Notes under the pieces: model-generated
Database searches by the model: none
What the model was told of the DNA's origin: nothing
What the model saw: the letters and a program-made list of their open reading frames with translations, nothing else
Assembly: GCF_001544915.2 (NCBI RefSeq)
Contig: NZ_FCOE02000002.1
Coordinates: 124,001 to 188,000, forward strand
Source of the DNA: Caballeronia pedi
Lineage (GTDB): Bacteria > Pseudomonadota > Gammaproteobacteria > Burkholderiales > Burkholderiaceae
Reading direction: 5' to 3'
Length of the DNA stretch: 64,000 bases
Made by a program: the position numbers and the translations under genes
Shown here: positions 27,582 to 36,511 of the stretch, piece after piece
How positions within the stretch are numbered: position 1 is the first letter of the stretch
Layout: every line of letters begins with the position of its first letter

Positions 27582-28328
27582 ATGACGACCATCGACAGAA
27601 ACCGCGAGTTCGCGGGCAAGACCGTGCTCGTCACGGGCGCGGGCAAGGGCATCGGTCATGCGACGGTTCATCTGCTGATCGAACGCGGCGCGCGCGTGAT
27701 CGCATTGAGCCGCAGCGCAGCCGATCTCGACGCGTTGAAGCACGAGACGGGTTGCGAAACCATCGCCGTCGATCTCGCCGACGCCAACGCCGCGCGCGAA
27801 GCGGCGCGCAGCGTGCAGCCCGTCGATCTGCTGGTGAACAACGCGGGCATTGCCGTGCTGGAGCCGTTTCTCGACACGACCGTCGAAGCCTTCGACATGA
27901 CCATGAACGTGAATCTGCGCGCCACGATGATCGTTGCGCAGGAGTGCGCGAAAAGCATGATCGCGCGCGGCGCGGGTGGATCGATCGTCAACGTATCGAG
28001 CCTGTCGGCGAACGTGGGCTTTGCGCTGCACGCGGCGTATTGCGCATCGAAGGGCGGACTCGACGCGATGACGCGCGTGATGGCCAACGAACTCGGCCCG
28101 CACGGCATCCGCGTGAACGCCGTGCTTCCGACCGTCACGATGACGCCGATGGGCGAACGCGCGTGGAGCGATCCCGCCAAATCCGCACCGATGCTCGCGC
28201 GCATTCCGATGAACCGCTTTGTTCAGCCGGTGGAAGTGGCGCGCACGATTGCTTATCTGCTCAGCGACGATTCGAGCATGGTGAGCGGCGTGAGCCTGCT
28301 GGTCGACGGCGGATTCCAGTCCTGCTGA
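27582..28328 (+). CDS. Short-chain dehydrogenase, L-xylulose reductase-like
   Basis: 248 residues from ATG 27582 (in-frame ATG 27549 would overlap the regulator gene). Classical SDR motifs are present: TGAGKGIG for the dinucleotide, NNAG, the catalytic Ser in VNVSSLS and YCASKGG with Tyr/Lys. FAGKTVLVTGAGKGIGHATV and ALSRSAADLDALKHE closely resemble DCXR-type L-xylulose reductases, where the Arg after Ser favours NADPH. A role in keto-sugar/polyol interconversion fits the neighbouring dehydrogenases. Substrate is inferred. Confidence 0.82.
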   Translation: MTTIDRNREFAGKTVLVTGAGKGIGHATVHLLIERGARVIALSRSAADLDALKHETGCETIAVDLADANAAREAARSVQPVDLLVNNAGIAVLEPFLDTTVEAFDMTMNVNLRATMIVAQECAKSMIARGAGGSIVNVSSLSANVGFALHAAYCASKGGLDAMTRVMANELGPHGIRVNAVLPTVTMTPMGERAWSDPAKSAPMLARIPMNRFVQPVEVARTIAYLLSDDSSMVSGVSLLVDGGFQSC

Positions 28329-28358
28329 TACCGCAAATTTTCTATCAAAGGAACGACG

Positions 28359-29396
28359 ATGGAAGCACTGGTTCTAGAGGAAGCAAGACGCATCAGCCTG
28401 CGTCCGTTCAGCCTGCCGCAGGTCGTGGGCCCGCGCGACGTGCGTATCAGGATTCATACGGTCGGCATTTGCGGCAGCGACATTCACTACTATCAGCACG
28501 GCCGCATCGGGCCCTTCGTCGTGAACGAGCCGATGGTGCTGGGGCATGAGGCATCGGGCACGGTCGTCGAAGTCGGCGAGGAGGTGAAGCATCTGAAGGC
28601 GGGCGATCGCGTGTGCATGGAGCCGGGCGTGCCGGACATGGAATCGCGCGCGTCGCGCGAGGGTCTCTATAACCTCGATCCCAAAGTGCGCTTCTGGGCG
28701 ACGCCGCCGGTGCATGGCTGCCTCGCGCCTTTTGTCGTGCATCCGGCGGCGTTCACGTACAAGCTGCCGGACAACGTGAGCTTCGCGGAAGGCGCGATCG
28801 TCGAGCCGTTGTCGATCGGCTTGCAGGCCGCGAAGAAAGCCGCGATCAAGCCGGGCGATGTCGCCGTGGTGCTCGGCGCGGGCACGATCGGCATGATGTG
28901 CGCGCTCGCCGCGCTCGCGGGCGGATGCAGCCGCGCCATCGTGTGCGATCTCGTGCAGGAGAAGCTCGAACTGATCGGCGGCGTGCAGGGCGTCACGGCG
29001 GTGAACATCCGCGAAAAGCGCGCGCTCGACGTGGTGCATGAACTCACGGACGGCTGGGGCGCGGACATCGTGTTCGAGGCGAGCGGCAACGAGAAGGCGT
29101 TCGAAGGCATCGTCGATCTGTTGTGTCCGGGCGGCTGCCTCGTGCTCGTCGGCATGCCGCAGCGGGCGATTCCGCTCGATGTCGTCGCGGTGCAGATCAA
29201 GGAAGCGCGCATCGAGTCGGTATTTCGCTATGCCAATATTTTTCCGCGCGCGATTCAGTTGATCGCCTCCGGCAAGCTCGACATAAAGCCCTTCATTTCG
29301 CGGACCTTCCCGTTCGCGGAAGGCATCAGGGCGTTCGAGGAAGCAGCGAGCGGCGTACCGACCGACGTGAAGGTGCAGATCGTACTGGAACAGTAA
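28359..29396 (+). CDS. Zinc-dependent alcohol dehydrogenase, xylitol/sorbitol dehydrogenase type
   Basis: 345 residues of the medium-chain family. Catalytic zinc ligands are visible in [16 protein letters not shown] (Cys) and LGHEASG (His-Glu). The Rossmann motif is GAGTIG. The four-cysteine structural zinc loop is absent: the loop reads [20 protein letters not shown], as in sorbitol and xylitol dehydrogenases. Expected to oxidise a polyol such as xylitol or sorbitol with NAD+. AAAGGAACG ribosome site. Confidence 0.85.
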   Translation: MEALVLEEARRISLRPFSLPQVVGPRDVRIRIHTVGICGSDIHYYQHGRIGPFVVNEPMVLGHEASGTVVEVGEEVKHLKAGDRVCMEPGVPDMESRASREGLYNLDPKVRFWATPPVHGCLAPFVVHPAAFTYKLPDNVSFAEGAIVEPLSIGLQAAKKAAIKPGDVAVVLGAGTIGMMCALAALAGGCSRAIVCDLVQEKLELIGGVQGVTAVNIREKRALDVVHELTDGWGADIVFEASGNEKAFEGIVDLLCPGGCLVLVGMPQRAIPLDVVAVQIKEARIESVFRYANIFPRAIQLIASGKLDIKPFISRTFPFAEGIRAFEEAASGVPTDVKVQIVLEQ

Positions 29397-29430
29397 TTTC
29401 GCCACTCATATAACTATACGGAGACACGCC

Positions 29431-30504
29431 ATGGCCGATTCAGAGATGACGGCGATAGTATGCCGCGCACCGAAGGATTATCGGGTGGAGCGCGTGCAGC
29501 GTCCGAGCGCCGCGAGAAACGAACTCGTGATTCGCATCGCCGCATGCGGCATCTGCGCGAGCGACTGCAAATGCTGGTCGGGCGCGAAGATGTTCTGGGG
29601 CGGCCCGAACCCGTGGGTGAAGGCGCCGGTCATTCCCGGACATGAGTTCTTCGGTTATGTCGAAGAACTGGGCGAAGGCGCGCAAGAGCACTTCGGCGTG
29701 CAGAAGGGCGATCGCGTGATCGCCGAGCAGATCGTGCCGTGCGCGAAATGCCGCTATTGCAAGTCTGGCGAATACTGGATGTGCGAAGTGCACAACATCT
29801 TCGGCTTTCAGCGCGAAGTGGCCGACGGCGGCATGGCCGAATACATGCGCTTTCCGCCGACGGCGATCGTCCACAAGATTCCCGATGGCATCTCGCTCGA
29901 AGACGCGGCGATCATCGAGCCGCTCGCCTGCGCGATCCATACGGTGAATCGCGGTGATATCCAGTTGAGTGACGTCGTCGTGATCGCGGGAGCCGGGCCG
30001 CTCGGCCTGATGATGACGCAGGTCGCGCATCTGAAGACGCCGAAGAAACTCGTCGTGATCGATCTCGTCGAAGAGCGTCTCGCACTGGCGCGCGAATATG
30101 GTGCGGACATCACGATCAACCCGAAAACCGACGACGCGTTGGAGACGATCCGCTCGATCACCGATCGCTATGGCTGCGACGTGTATATCGAAACGACGGG
30201 TGCGCCCGCGGGCGTGACGCAAGGGCTGGAACTGATTCGCAAGCTCGGACGCTTCGTCGAATTCTCGGTGTTCGGCGCCGATACGACTGTCGACTGGTCG
30301 ATCATCGGCGACCGCAAGGAACTCGACGTGCGCGGCGCGCATCTCGGGCCGTATTGCTATCCGATCGCGATCGATCTGCTCGCGCGCGGTCTGGTCACGT
30401 CGAAGGGCATCGTCACGCACGGCTTCACGCTGGAAGAGTGGGACGAGGCGATCGCGGTCGCGAATTCGCTCGACTCGATCAAGGTGCTGCTCAAACCGAA
30501 ATGA
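29431..30504 (+). CDS. Zinc-dependent alcohol dehydrogenase, erythritol/L-threitol dehydrogenase type
   Basis: 357 residues, medium-chain family. The catalytic zinc site is seen in GICASDCKCW and PGHEFFG, and the four-cysteine structural zinc loop is complete (CAKCRYCKSGEYWMC, residues about 100-115). The Rossmann motif is GAGPLG. MFWGGPNPWVKAPVIPGHE and HNIFGFQREVADGGMAEYM resemble, from memory, proteins labelled erythritol/L-threitol dehydrogenase. Last gene of the polyol locus, with a GGAGACACG ribosome site. Confidence 0.78.
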   Translation: MADSEMTAIVCRAPKDYRVERVQRPSAARNELVIRIAACGICASDCKCWSGAKMFWGGPNPWVKAPVIPGHEFFGYVEELGEGAQEHFGVQKGDRVIAEQIVPCAKCRYCKSGEYWMCEVHNIFGFQREVADGGMAEYMRFPPTAIVHKIPDGISLEDAAIIEPLACAIHTVNRGDIQLSDVVVIAGAGPLGLMMTQVAHLKTPKKLVVIDLVEERLALAREYGADITINPKTDDALETIRSITDRYGCDVYIETTGAPAGVTQGLELIRKLGRFVEFSVFGADTTVDWSIIGDRKELDVRGAHLGPYCYPIAIDLLARGLVTSKGIVTHGFTLEEWDEAIAVANSLDSIKVLLKPK

Positions 30505-30522
30505 TTGCGTTTGAAATCCGCG

Positions 30523-30891
30523 TCAGAAGGGCACTTCGCCGACGTGCCACAGCACGCCCGAAGGATCGAACACGAAGCCGACCTTCATACCCCAGCTTTG
30601 TATCGCGGGCGCGCGGGCAGGATTGACCGGAAAGCGCTCGCCCAGCGCCTCGGGATTCGTCTCGCGCCACCATGCATCGACATCGCGTACGAGCATTTGC
30701 AGCATGCAGTTTTCCGCGAATTCCTTCACATAGAAGTTCTGCAGGATGAAGCTGAAGCAGCCGGACTTCAGCATCGCGATGTTGTCGTCCTGATGCGTGA
30801 CGCGAAAACCCAGCGCTTCGTAGAAGCGCTTGGACAGATCGAAGTCCCTGGCGGGAACGAAAGGACGCAGCGCGAGAAGTTGGTTCATCAT
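30523..30891 (-). CDS. VOC-superfamily (glyoxalase/bleomycin resistance-like) protein
   Basis: 122 residues with a single vicinal-oxygen-chelate unit: an N-terminal strand-helix pair (RPFVPARDFDLSKRFYEALGFRV) and the C-terminal FVFDPSGVLWHVGEV. His and Glu in the last strand (LWHVGE) could be metal ligands. Function is not predictable. Two adjacent ATGs (30891, 30888). Convergent with the polyol operon; no terminator seen between them. Confidence 0.75.
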   Translation of the reverse strand: MMNQLLALRPFVPARDFDLSKRFYEALGFRVTHQDDNIAMLKSGCFSFILQNFYVKEFAENCMLQMLVRDVDAWWRETNPEALGERFPVNPARAPAIQSWGMKVGFVFDPSGVLWHVGEVPF

Positions 30892-30940
30892 GGAGAATCA
30901 GCGTGACGGAAGCGACAGTGTACCGTCCCGCCGATTCATT

Positions 30941-32020
30941 TCACGAGCCCGATGCGTGCAGGAAGATCTTATTGAACGTCCTGTTCCATTGGCCTCGTTC
31001 CTGCATCGTCATGGCCGGATCGACGAGCGCGACATTGACGCCCTGCATCGGCGATGCGACATTGCGATTCGTCGGCACATAGTCGCGCGACACGAGAATG
31101 CGCTGCGCATCGACCGATAACAGGTAGTCGTAGAGCAGCAGCGCGGCGGCCGGATGCGGCGCGTGCGTCAGGAGCGCGACGCCATTCGCGCGGGCCGCCG
31201 CCGGCTGCAATACGAACCAGTCGATCGGCGCGCCACGGCGCTTCGCCTGCGCGGGCATGTAGTTGTAGACCTCCAGCGCGAGCGGCACTTCGCCCGCCAC
31301 CACGAGATTGTTCAGCAGCGAATTGCCCGTGCGCGCCGCGACGCCGTTCGTATCGACCAGCGTGCGGAAGAACTCGATGCCCTTGTCGCGACCCATTTGC
31401 GTCGCGACTGTCGCGAACCAGTCGGCGCTCTTGGCTTCGATGCCGAGTTTGCCTTTCCAGTGCGAGGCGAGCAGATCGTCGTAGGTCTTCGGCAGATCGG
31501 CGGGCTTGATCAGGCGCGTGTTGTATGCCTGCACCCACACGGACAACATCGTCGATGCCCATTGCCGATGCTCGGGCACGACATGCGGCGCAAGCTCCGC
31601 GAGCACCGGCGATGAAACCGGCGCAAGCAGCTTTTCGCGCCGCAGCGCATCGAGATACGACGAACCGGTATGCACCGCATCGACGATATAACGATGCCCC
31701 TGCGATTCCGCGACGATGCGTTGCACCACTTGTTCATCACCCGCGCGCCAGACATTGACCTTGATGCCGTAGCGCGACTCGAAAGGATCGATGAGCGGCG
31801 CGACATCGGGCTGCGCGATCGACGTATAGAAGTTCAGTTCGCCTTCTTCCTTTGCGGCCGCGAGAATTTTCTCGGCACGATCCGGACCTTCGTATGACGC
31901 CAGCGCGAGATTCGGCTGCGGCTGCGATTCTTTCGCGCAGGCCGCAAGCGGCAAACCAGCGGCGCCGAGTGCGAGCGTCGCCCCGGCAAGCCGTATCACG
32001 TCTCTTCTGGTCATTGTCAT
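30941..32020 (-). CDS. Orphan ABC-type substrate-binding lipoprotein with Tat-like signal
   Basis: 359 residues. The N-terminus TRRDVIRLAGATLALG is twin-arginine-like, and a lipobox L-A-A-C follows (about residue 30). The body resembles iron/polyamine-type family 1 binding proteins: EGELNFYTSIAQPDVAPLIDPFESRYGIKVNVWRAG, then VPEHRQWASTMLSVWVQAYN. I chose ATG 32020, 11 bases after GGAGG. ATG 32047 would overlap the upstream gene by ATGA. No permease or ATPase is encoded nearby. It forms an operon with the reductase and Rieske genes, so an aromatic or organic acid ligand is plausible but unproven. Confidence 0.8.
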   Translation of the reverse strand: MTMTRRDVIRLAGATLALGAAGLPLAACAKESQPQPNLALASYEGPDRAEKILAAAKEEGELNFYTSIAQPDVAPLIDPFESRYGIKVNVWRAGDEQVVQRIVAESQGHRYIVDAVHTGSSYLDALRREKLLAPVSSPVLAELAPHVVPEHRQWASTMLSVWVQAYNTRLIKPADLPKTYDDLLASHWKGKLGIEAKSADWFATVATQMGRDKGIEFFRTLVDTNGVAARTGNSLLNNLVVAGEVPLALEVYNYMPAQAKRRGAPIDWFVLQPAAARANGVALLTHAPHPAAALLLYDYLLSVDAQRILVSRDYVPTNRNVASPMQGVNVALVDPAMTMQERGQWNRTFNKIFLHASGS

Positions 32021-32043
32021 GGGGACGCGAACCTCCTTCTTCG

Positions 32044-33069
32044 TCATGATGACGCCGTTTCCGCGAAATTGCTTTGCCACACGCGTTCGAGCCGGGCGTT
32101 GAGCGCGTCGGGAAACGGGCCCATGCCGGAAACCGCGCATAGCTCTTTCAGTTGCTCCATCGAGGAGAATCCGCCCAGCGCCGTCGTCACGCCGGGATGT
32201 GCGAGCACGAAGCGAAAGGCGGCCTGCGCGAGCGATATGCCCGATTCGCGTGCAAGGAAACTCACGCGCGCGGCGCGCTCGCGCATCATTTCAGCATCGG
32301 CGGCGTTGCCGGAAACATCGCGCGCGAGCGGATGATGTCCGACGCCCGAGATGCTCTGATCGGACAGAAAGCCGCGTGCGAGCACGCTGTAGATCGCGGC
32401 GCCCGCGCCGGCGCGGTGAGCATCGTCGAGCACGGCGCCGCCGTCCTTGTCGACGGCAAGGTTAGCGGGCAGCACCATGCCCGCGCTCGGATTGAGCAGC
32501 GTGTAGGGCACGTTGAGCAGGCTGAACATGCCGGCTGCGAGCAACTCGCGCACGTAAGGCGCATCGTTGCCGCGACAGACGAAGCCGGCATACCGCACCT
32601 TGCCCGCATCGATGACACGCCTCACACCTTCGAGCACGCCGCGCGGCGCGAAGAAATGCTGCACGCCCAGCGTGTGATAGTCGCTGCCCACTGGCGCGCG
32701 CCTTCCGCACACGGGCGCGTTGTGAACCTGCAGCACGTCGAGATGATCGACGCCCAGTTCTTTCAGGCTCGATTCGACGGAGCGCACGACATGTCCGGCG
32801 ATATCGTCGAGATTCTCCTCGCGTATTTCGACCTTCGAGTTGAGCAGCGGCCGCGCGTGAAGCGTGTGCAGCACGCGGCCCAGGTTCGCTTCGGCGCCGA
32901 CGTAATCGGGTGCGACATCGAAGTAATTGATGCCCGCTTCGAGCGCGGCCTCGACGATGCGCAATTGCTCCTCGAAGCTGCCGCGCACCATGAGGCCTGC
33001 ATTGCCGCCGCAGCCGAAGCCGATCTCGGATACCTTCAGGTCCGTGCGCCCGATGCTTCTGTATTTCAT
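32044..33069 (-). CDS. Aldo/keto reductase
   Basis: 341 residues of the AKR superfamily, with the tetrad Asp51, Tyr56, Lys79 and His116 in the expected contexts (FDVAPDYVGAEANLG, LNSKVE, LQVHN). The C-terminal half has ALAQAAFRFVLAHPGVTTALGG, typical of AKR NADPH-binding ends. Relation to L-galactose/D-threo-aldose dehydrogenase-like subfamilies is possible. Its place between a Rieske oxygenase and a binding protein suggests a role in the same catabolic route. Confidence 0.85.
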   Translation of the reverse strand: MKYRSIGRTDLKVSEIGFGCGGNAGLMVRGSFEEQLRIVEAALEAGINYFDVAPDYVGAEANLGRVLHTLHARPLLNSKVEIREENLDDIAGHVVRSVESSLKELGVDHLDVLQVHNAPVCGRRAPVGSDYHTLGVQHFFAPRGVLEGVRRVIDAGKVRYAGFVCRGNDAPYVRELLAAGMFSLLNVPYTLLNPSAGMVLPANLAVDKDGGAVLDDAHRAGAGAAIYSVLARGFLSDQSISGVGHHPLARDVSGNAADAEMMRERAARVSFLARESGISLAQAAFRFVLAHPGVTTALGGFSSMEQLKELCAVSGMGPFPDALNARLERVWQSNFAETASS

Positions 33070-33091
33070 CGCGTGCCTCTTTCGCGCATGA

Positions 33092-34435
33092 TCAGGTCGT
33101 GCTCGCGCTGGCTTCGCGCGCGGCGATTTCCGCTTCCTCGATGCGGCGATGCAAGTCCTTCACGTCTTCGATGATCGGGCCGTAGCGATCCGCATCGTCA
33201 TTGAAGAAGCCGCGATGATAGAGCTTGCGAAAGTTATGCTTGAGCAGCGGCTTGCTGTAGTCCGGCGCCTCGCCCGAGCCATAGATGATTTCCGGCGATT
33301 CGTCGCGCCAGAAGTTGATCGGTTCGAGTCCTTCCTCGACGCGTCGAATCTGCTCGTCGAGCTGCCTGCGCAACAGCACGATGGGAATATCGGTGCGGCC
33401 GAGCAGTTCCTGCGAGCGATCGGTGATCGCGCCTTGTGCGTCCCATACGAGCGCGTCCTGCGCCAGCACGTAATCGAGAATCGGTTTGCCGCTTTCGTCG
33501 TAACGCGGCGGCTCGTAGTACGGCACGCTGTCCTGCTTCGGCGCATCGACGCCCGGCGGCGCGGCATAGACCTGATAGCAGATGTGGTACGTGTGCTCGT
33601 CGTCGATCGGCACGCGAATCTGATACTCGCTGCGCGGCGCGCCGGTCTTGCCGGTCTGCGTGAAGAACGGAAAGATCACGGTCGAATGTTCGCGCGTGTA
33701 GTCTTCGTCCGCGCCCAGATCCTTCGCATAGCGCACACCCTTCGAGATGCCGTGCTGGCTCGGATTCGCATACAGTTCCTTGATGCCGACGCCGGTCTTC
33801 AGCCGCGTATGCAGAGTATGCTCGGCGCGCGCGGAGGCTTCCTCGTAACGTCCCTGCTTTTCCAGCACGTACTGGAACATGTGGCCGTGCGCCCATGCGC
33901 TGTGCGTCGGATCGCCGGTGTTCTCATGACATTGCAGCCAGTTGCAGTCGATCTTCATGATGGCGATCTGGCGAATCGCGTTCGGCCATACGAAGAGATC
34001 CCAGCGCGGCAACGCGGGTGCGGGCAGCGGCCCGAGATACGCGAACACGAGCCCGCCCAGTTCCTGCACCGGATAGGCCTTCAGCTTCTGTTTGATCTCG
34101 CCGCGCGGCGTGGCTTCCATCGGCCGTTCGACGCATTTGCCGTCTTGATTGAAGAGCCAGCCGTGGTACGGGCAGCGCAGACCGCAGTTATCGGGAATGC
34201 CGAACTTCAATTCGACGTTGCGATGCAGACAACGATCACCGATTAAACCGAGCGTGCCGCTCTTGTCCTTGTAGAGCACGAGGTCTTCGCCAAGCACGCG
34301 CACCTTGTGCACAGGGTTTTCGTCGTCGAATTGCGAATAGGGCGCAATCGGAATCCAGTAGCGCCGCATCAGCTCTCCGCCCGGCGTGCCCGGGCCGACG
34401 CGCGTGAGTCTTTCGTTCATCGCTGCACTCAGCAT
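33092..34435 (-). CDS. Rieske oxygenase, phthalate 4,5-dioxygenase family
   Basis: 447 residues. The Rieske [2Fe-2S] ligands are Cys69, His71, Cys88 and His91 (DRCLHR and CPYHGW). The mononuclear iron site is visible in ENTGDPTHSAWAHGH, giving the D-x2-H-x4-H pattern after the bridging carboxylate. The long form with C-terminal YHRGFFNDDADRYGP is typical of phthalate dioxygenase-type alpha subunits, which have no beta subunit and pair with a class IA reductase, as encoded at 35404. First gene of the minus-strand operon; GGAGACGGAAC precedes the ATG. Confidence 0.88.
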   Translation of the reverse strand: MLSAAMNERLTRVGPGTPGGELMRRYWIPIAPYSQFDDENPVHKVRVLGEDLVLYKDKSGTLGLIGDRCLHRNVELKFGIPDNCGLRCPYHGWLFNQDGKCVERPMEATPRGEIKQKLKAYPVQELGGLVFAYLGPLPAPALPRWDLFVWPNAIRQIAIMKIDCNWLQCHENTGDPTHSAWAHGHMFQYVLEKQGRYEEASARAEHTLHTRLKTGVGIKELYANPSQHGISKGVRYAKDLGADEDYTREHSTVIFPFFTQTGKTGAPRSEYQIRVPIDDEHTYHICYQVYAAPPGVDAPKQDSVPYYEPPRYDESGKPILDYVLAQDALVWDAQGAITDRSQELLGRTDIPIVLLRRQLDEQIRRVEEGLEPINFWRDESPEIIYGSGEAPDYSKPLLKHNFRKLYHRGFFNDDADRYGPIIEDVKDLHRRIEEAEIAAREASASTT

Positions 34436-34462
34436 GTTCCGTCTCCGTGTTCAGGTGAATGC

Positions 34463-34491
34463 AGATTAGGGTCCGTCTTGCGTTCTGACAA
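34463..34491 (-). promoter_or_regulatory. Sigma-70 promoter of the Rieske oxygenase operon
   Basis: On the minus strand TTGTCA (34491-34486) and TAATCT (34468-34463) are separated by exactly 17 bases. The start site should lie near 34456, about 20 bases before the ATG. The inverted repeat at 34502-34516 sits just upstream of the -35, an activator-like position. Confidence 0.75.
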
Positions 34492-34501
34492 GCGGCACAA
34501 A

Positions 34502-34516
34502 TTCTGTTGGACAGAA
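34502..34516. promoter_or_regulatory. Inverted-repeat operator, probably for the IclR regulator
   Basis: TTCTGT-TGG-ACAGAA is a perfect 6-bp inverted repeat with a three-base centre, the length typical for IclR-type operators. It overlaps the -35 of the iclR-type promoter and lies upstream of the Rieske promoter. A half-site TTCTG recurs at 34483-34487 over the Rieske -35. Confidence 0.65.
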
Positions 34517-34536
34517 CCAATCCATCGGGCTATAAA
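34507..34536 (+). promoter_or_regulatory. Sigma-70 promoter of the IclR-type regulator gene
   Basis: TTGGAC (34507-34512) and TATAAA (34531-34536) with an 18-base spacer. The -35 lies inside the inverted repeat, which would give autorepression. Confidence 0.65.
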
Positions 34537-34569
34537 TTTCATCATGAACGACTGTGAGGAGACAATGCG

Positions 34570-35361
34570 ATGAACCTCGATCACCCGACGCAGGCGGCGG
34601 ATGCGTCATTCGATGAAGCGAACGAGATCGACGACAAGCGTCCGCGCGTCGAAGCGGTCGAGCGTTCGCTCGCGATTCTTCAGTGTTTTCGCCTGCCGGG
34701 CGAGGCATTGTCGCTCGCGTTGCTCGCGCAGCGTTCGGGCTTCTACAAGAGCACGATCCTGCGGCTGTGCGCGTCGCTCGTGCACATGCGCTTTCTCGAT
34801 CGCGACGCGAGCGGTCACTTCACGCTGGGCCCGGAACTGCGGCGTCTCGGCGCGCTGAGCCAGGCCGACGTGAGTCTCGAAGATCTCGTGCGTCCCGCGC
34901 TGCAGAAGCTGTCGACCTTCACGCGCGAGACCGCATCGTTCTATGTGCGTGACGGCGACGAGCGCATCTGTCTCTATCGCGTGAATTCGCCGCGTTCGGC
35001 GCGCCATCATCTGGACGAGGGTTCGCGTCATCCGTTGAAGGGCGGTGCGGCGGGCCGTGTGTTGTGGGCGTTCGATCCGCAATCGCGCGGCGAGGAAGCG
35101 AGTATGCCGGTGCGCGCGCGCGGCTGGGTCGTATCGAAGGGAGACCGCGATCCCGATCTCGCGGCGGTTGCGGTGCCGCTTTTGAACGAGCGTGGCGAAC
35201 TGCTCGGCGCGCTGACAGTATCAGGCTTGCTCACGCGCTTCACGACCGATCAGGTGAAGGTGTTCCGCAAGATGCTGCTCGATAGTGCCGCTGCGCTCAA
35301 GCCGCGCTTGCCGATGAAGAGCGTGCTTGCGAGCGTCGCGCATCGCGTCGGACAGGATTGA
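34570..35361 (+). CDS. IclR-family transcriptional regulator
   Basis: 263 residues. A winged helix-turn-helix lies at about 25-90 (VEAVERSLAILQCFR, SLALLAQRSGFYKSTILRLCASL). The IclR effector domain follows, with FYVRDGDERICLYRVNSPRS and AAVAVPLLNERGELLGALTVSG. The start at ATG 34570 follows GAGGAG. Divergent from the Rieske oxygenase and directly followed by its reductase, it is the likely aromatic-acid sensor of this locus. Confidence 0.9.
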   Translation: MNLDHPTQAADASFDEANEIDDKRPRVEAVERSLAILQCFRLPGEALSLALLAQRSGFYKSTILRLCASLVHMRFLDRDASGHFTLGPELRRLGALSQADVSLEDLVRPALQKLSTFTRETASFYVRDGDERICLYRVNSPRSARHHLDEGSRHPLKGGAAGRVLWAFDPQSRGEEASMPVRARGWVVSKGDRDPDLAAVAVPLLNERGELLGALTVSGLLTRFTTDQVKVFRKMLLDSAAALKPRLPMKSVLASVAHRVGQD

Positions 35362-35403
35362 TCCCGCGGCGCGACGACGCCGCACGTATGGAGGAGTGGT
35401 TTC

Positions 35404-36369
35404 ATGTCTTTGCAGATGAACGCAGCCGATGCGCCGATCAACATGCGCGTGACGGCCATCCGTTACGCCGCCGACGACATCAACGTCTACGAAATCCGCC
35501 GTCCCGACAACGCGGCATTGCCGCGCGCGGAGCCGGGCGCGCATATCGACGTGCATATGCCGAGCGGGCTCATGCGGCAGTATTCGCTCGTGACCGCGGA
35601 TGGCGATGAGCGGGCGTATCTCATCGGTATCAAGCGCGATCGCGCGAGCCGAGGCGGATCGCGATTCATGCACGAGCAATTGCGCGTGGGACAGATGCTC
35701 GATATCGGCGGACCGCGCAATAACTTTCCTTTGTGCGAGACGGCTTCGCATACGGTGTTGATGGCTGGGGGGATCGGCATTACGCCGATCTGGTGCATGG
35801 CGCAGCGTCTGATGCGATTGAACCGGTCGTTTGAGTTGCACTACGCGTGCCGCGAGCGGGGCGAGGCCGCTTTCCTCGATACCTTGACTGCGTTGCCGCA
35901 AGCGCGATTGCATTTCGATTCTGAGCAGAATGGCCGCGTGCTCGATATGGCGGAGATCGTGGCTCGTGCGCCGGAGGGCGCGCATTTTTATTGCTGCGGG
36001 CCGCAGCCGATGCTCAAGGGCTATGAAGAAGCTACCGCTTCGATTGATCCGGAGCGGGTGCATATCGAATACTTCGCGCCGAGGGCGGTTGCTGCTTGTG
36101 ATGGCGGGTTTGTCGTGCAGTTGCATCGCACGGGGCAGCAATTCGAGGTGCCTGCTGGCAAGACGATTCTTCAGGTTTTGCGCGAAGGCGGGGTTGCAGC
36201 GCCTTATTCTTGCGAAGAAGGGATTTGCGGAGCTTGTCAGGTGGATGTGGTGGAAGGGACGCCGGATCATCGGGATAGCGTGCTCACCGAGCGCGAGCGG
36301 GCTTCTTCGCGGACTATGTTGATTTGTTGTTCCGGGGCGAAGAGTGAGCGGCTTGTGATTGATTTTTGA
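35404..36369 (+). CDS. Phthalate dioxygenase-type reductase (FMN, NAD, [2Fe-2S])
   Basis: 321 residues. Domain order is the class IA arrangement: FMN-binding barrel with RQYSLVT (about 58-64), NAD domain with GGIGITPIWCMA and YCCGPQPML, then a plant-type ferredoxin domain with Cys270, Cys275, Cys278 and Cys308. It passes electrons from NADH to the Rieske oxygenase encoded divergently at 33092. A GGAGGAG ribosome site precedes the ATG. From about 35740 to the stop, codon choice becomes visibly less GC-biased (many TTG, GCT and TTT codons). Confidence 0.9.
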   Translation: MSLQMNAADAPINMRVTAIRYAADDINVYEIRRPDNAALPRAEPGAHIDVHMPSGLMRQYSLVTADGDERAYLIGIKRDRASRGGSRFMHEQLRVGQMLDIGGPRNNFPLCETASHTVLMAGGIGITPIWCMAQRLMRLNRSFELHYACRERGEAAFLDTLTALPQARLHFDSEQNGRVLDMAEIVARAPEGAHFYCCGPQPMLKGYEEATASIDPERVHIEYFAPRAVAACDGGFVVQLHRTGQQFEVPAGKTILQVLREGGVAAPYSCEEGICGACQVDVVEGTPDHRDSVLTERERASSRTMLICCSGAKSERLVIDF

Positions 36370-36511
36370 TTTTGTTTTTCGAAAAGCGAAGTCCCACCGG
36401 CATCTCGCGTAAAAGCCTGCTGGATGACGTGGAGCTTGAGTTGAGAGCATTGTCCGACGACCCCCCGGACATTTAGGCACAATCACATTGCCTGCAAAAA
36501 ACTCAACGCCC

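Noticed and set aside
36428..36478. Hairpin TGTCCG/CGGACA before the att-like operon as a terminator
   Set aside because: The stem is only six pairs with a nine-base loop and a very short T-run, so it is too weak to call.
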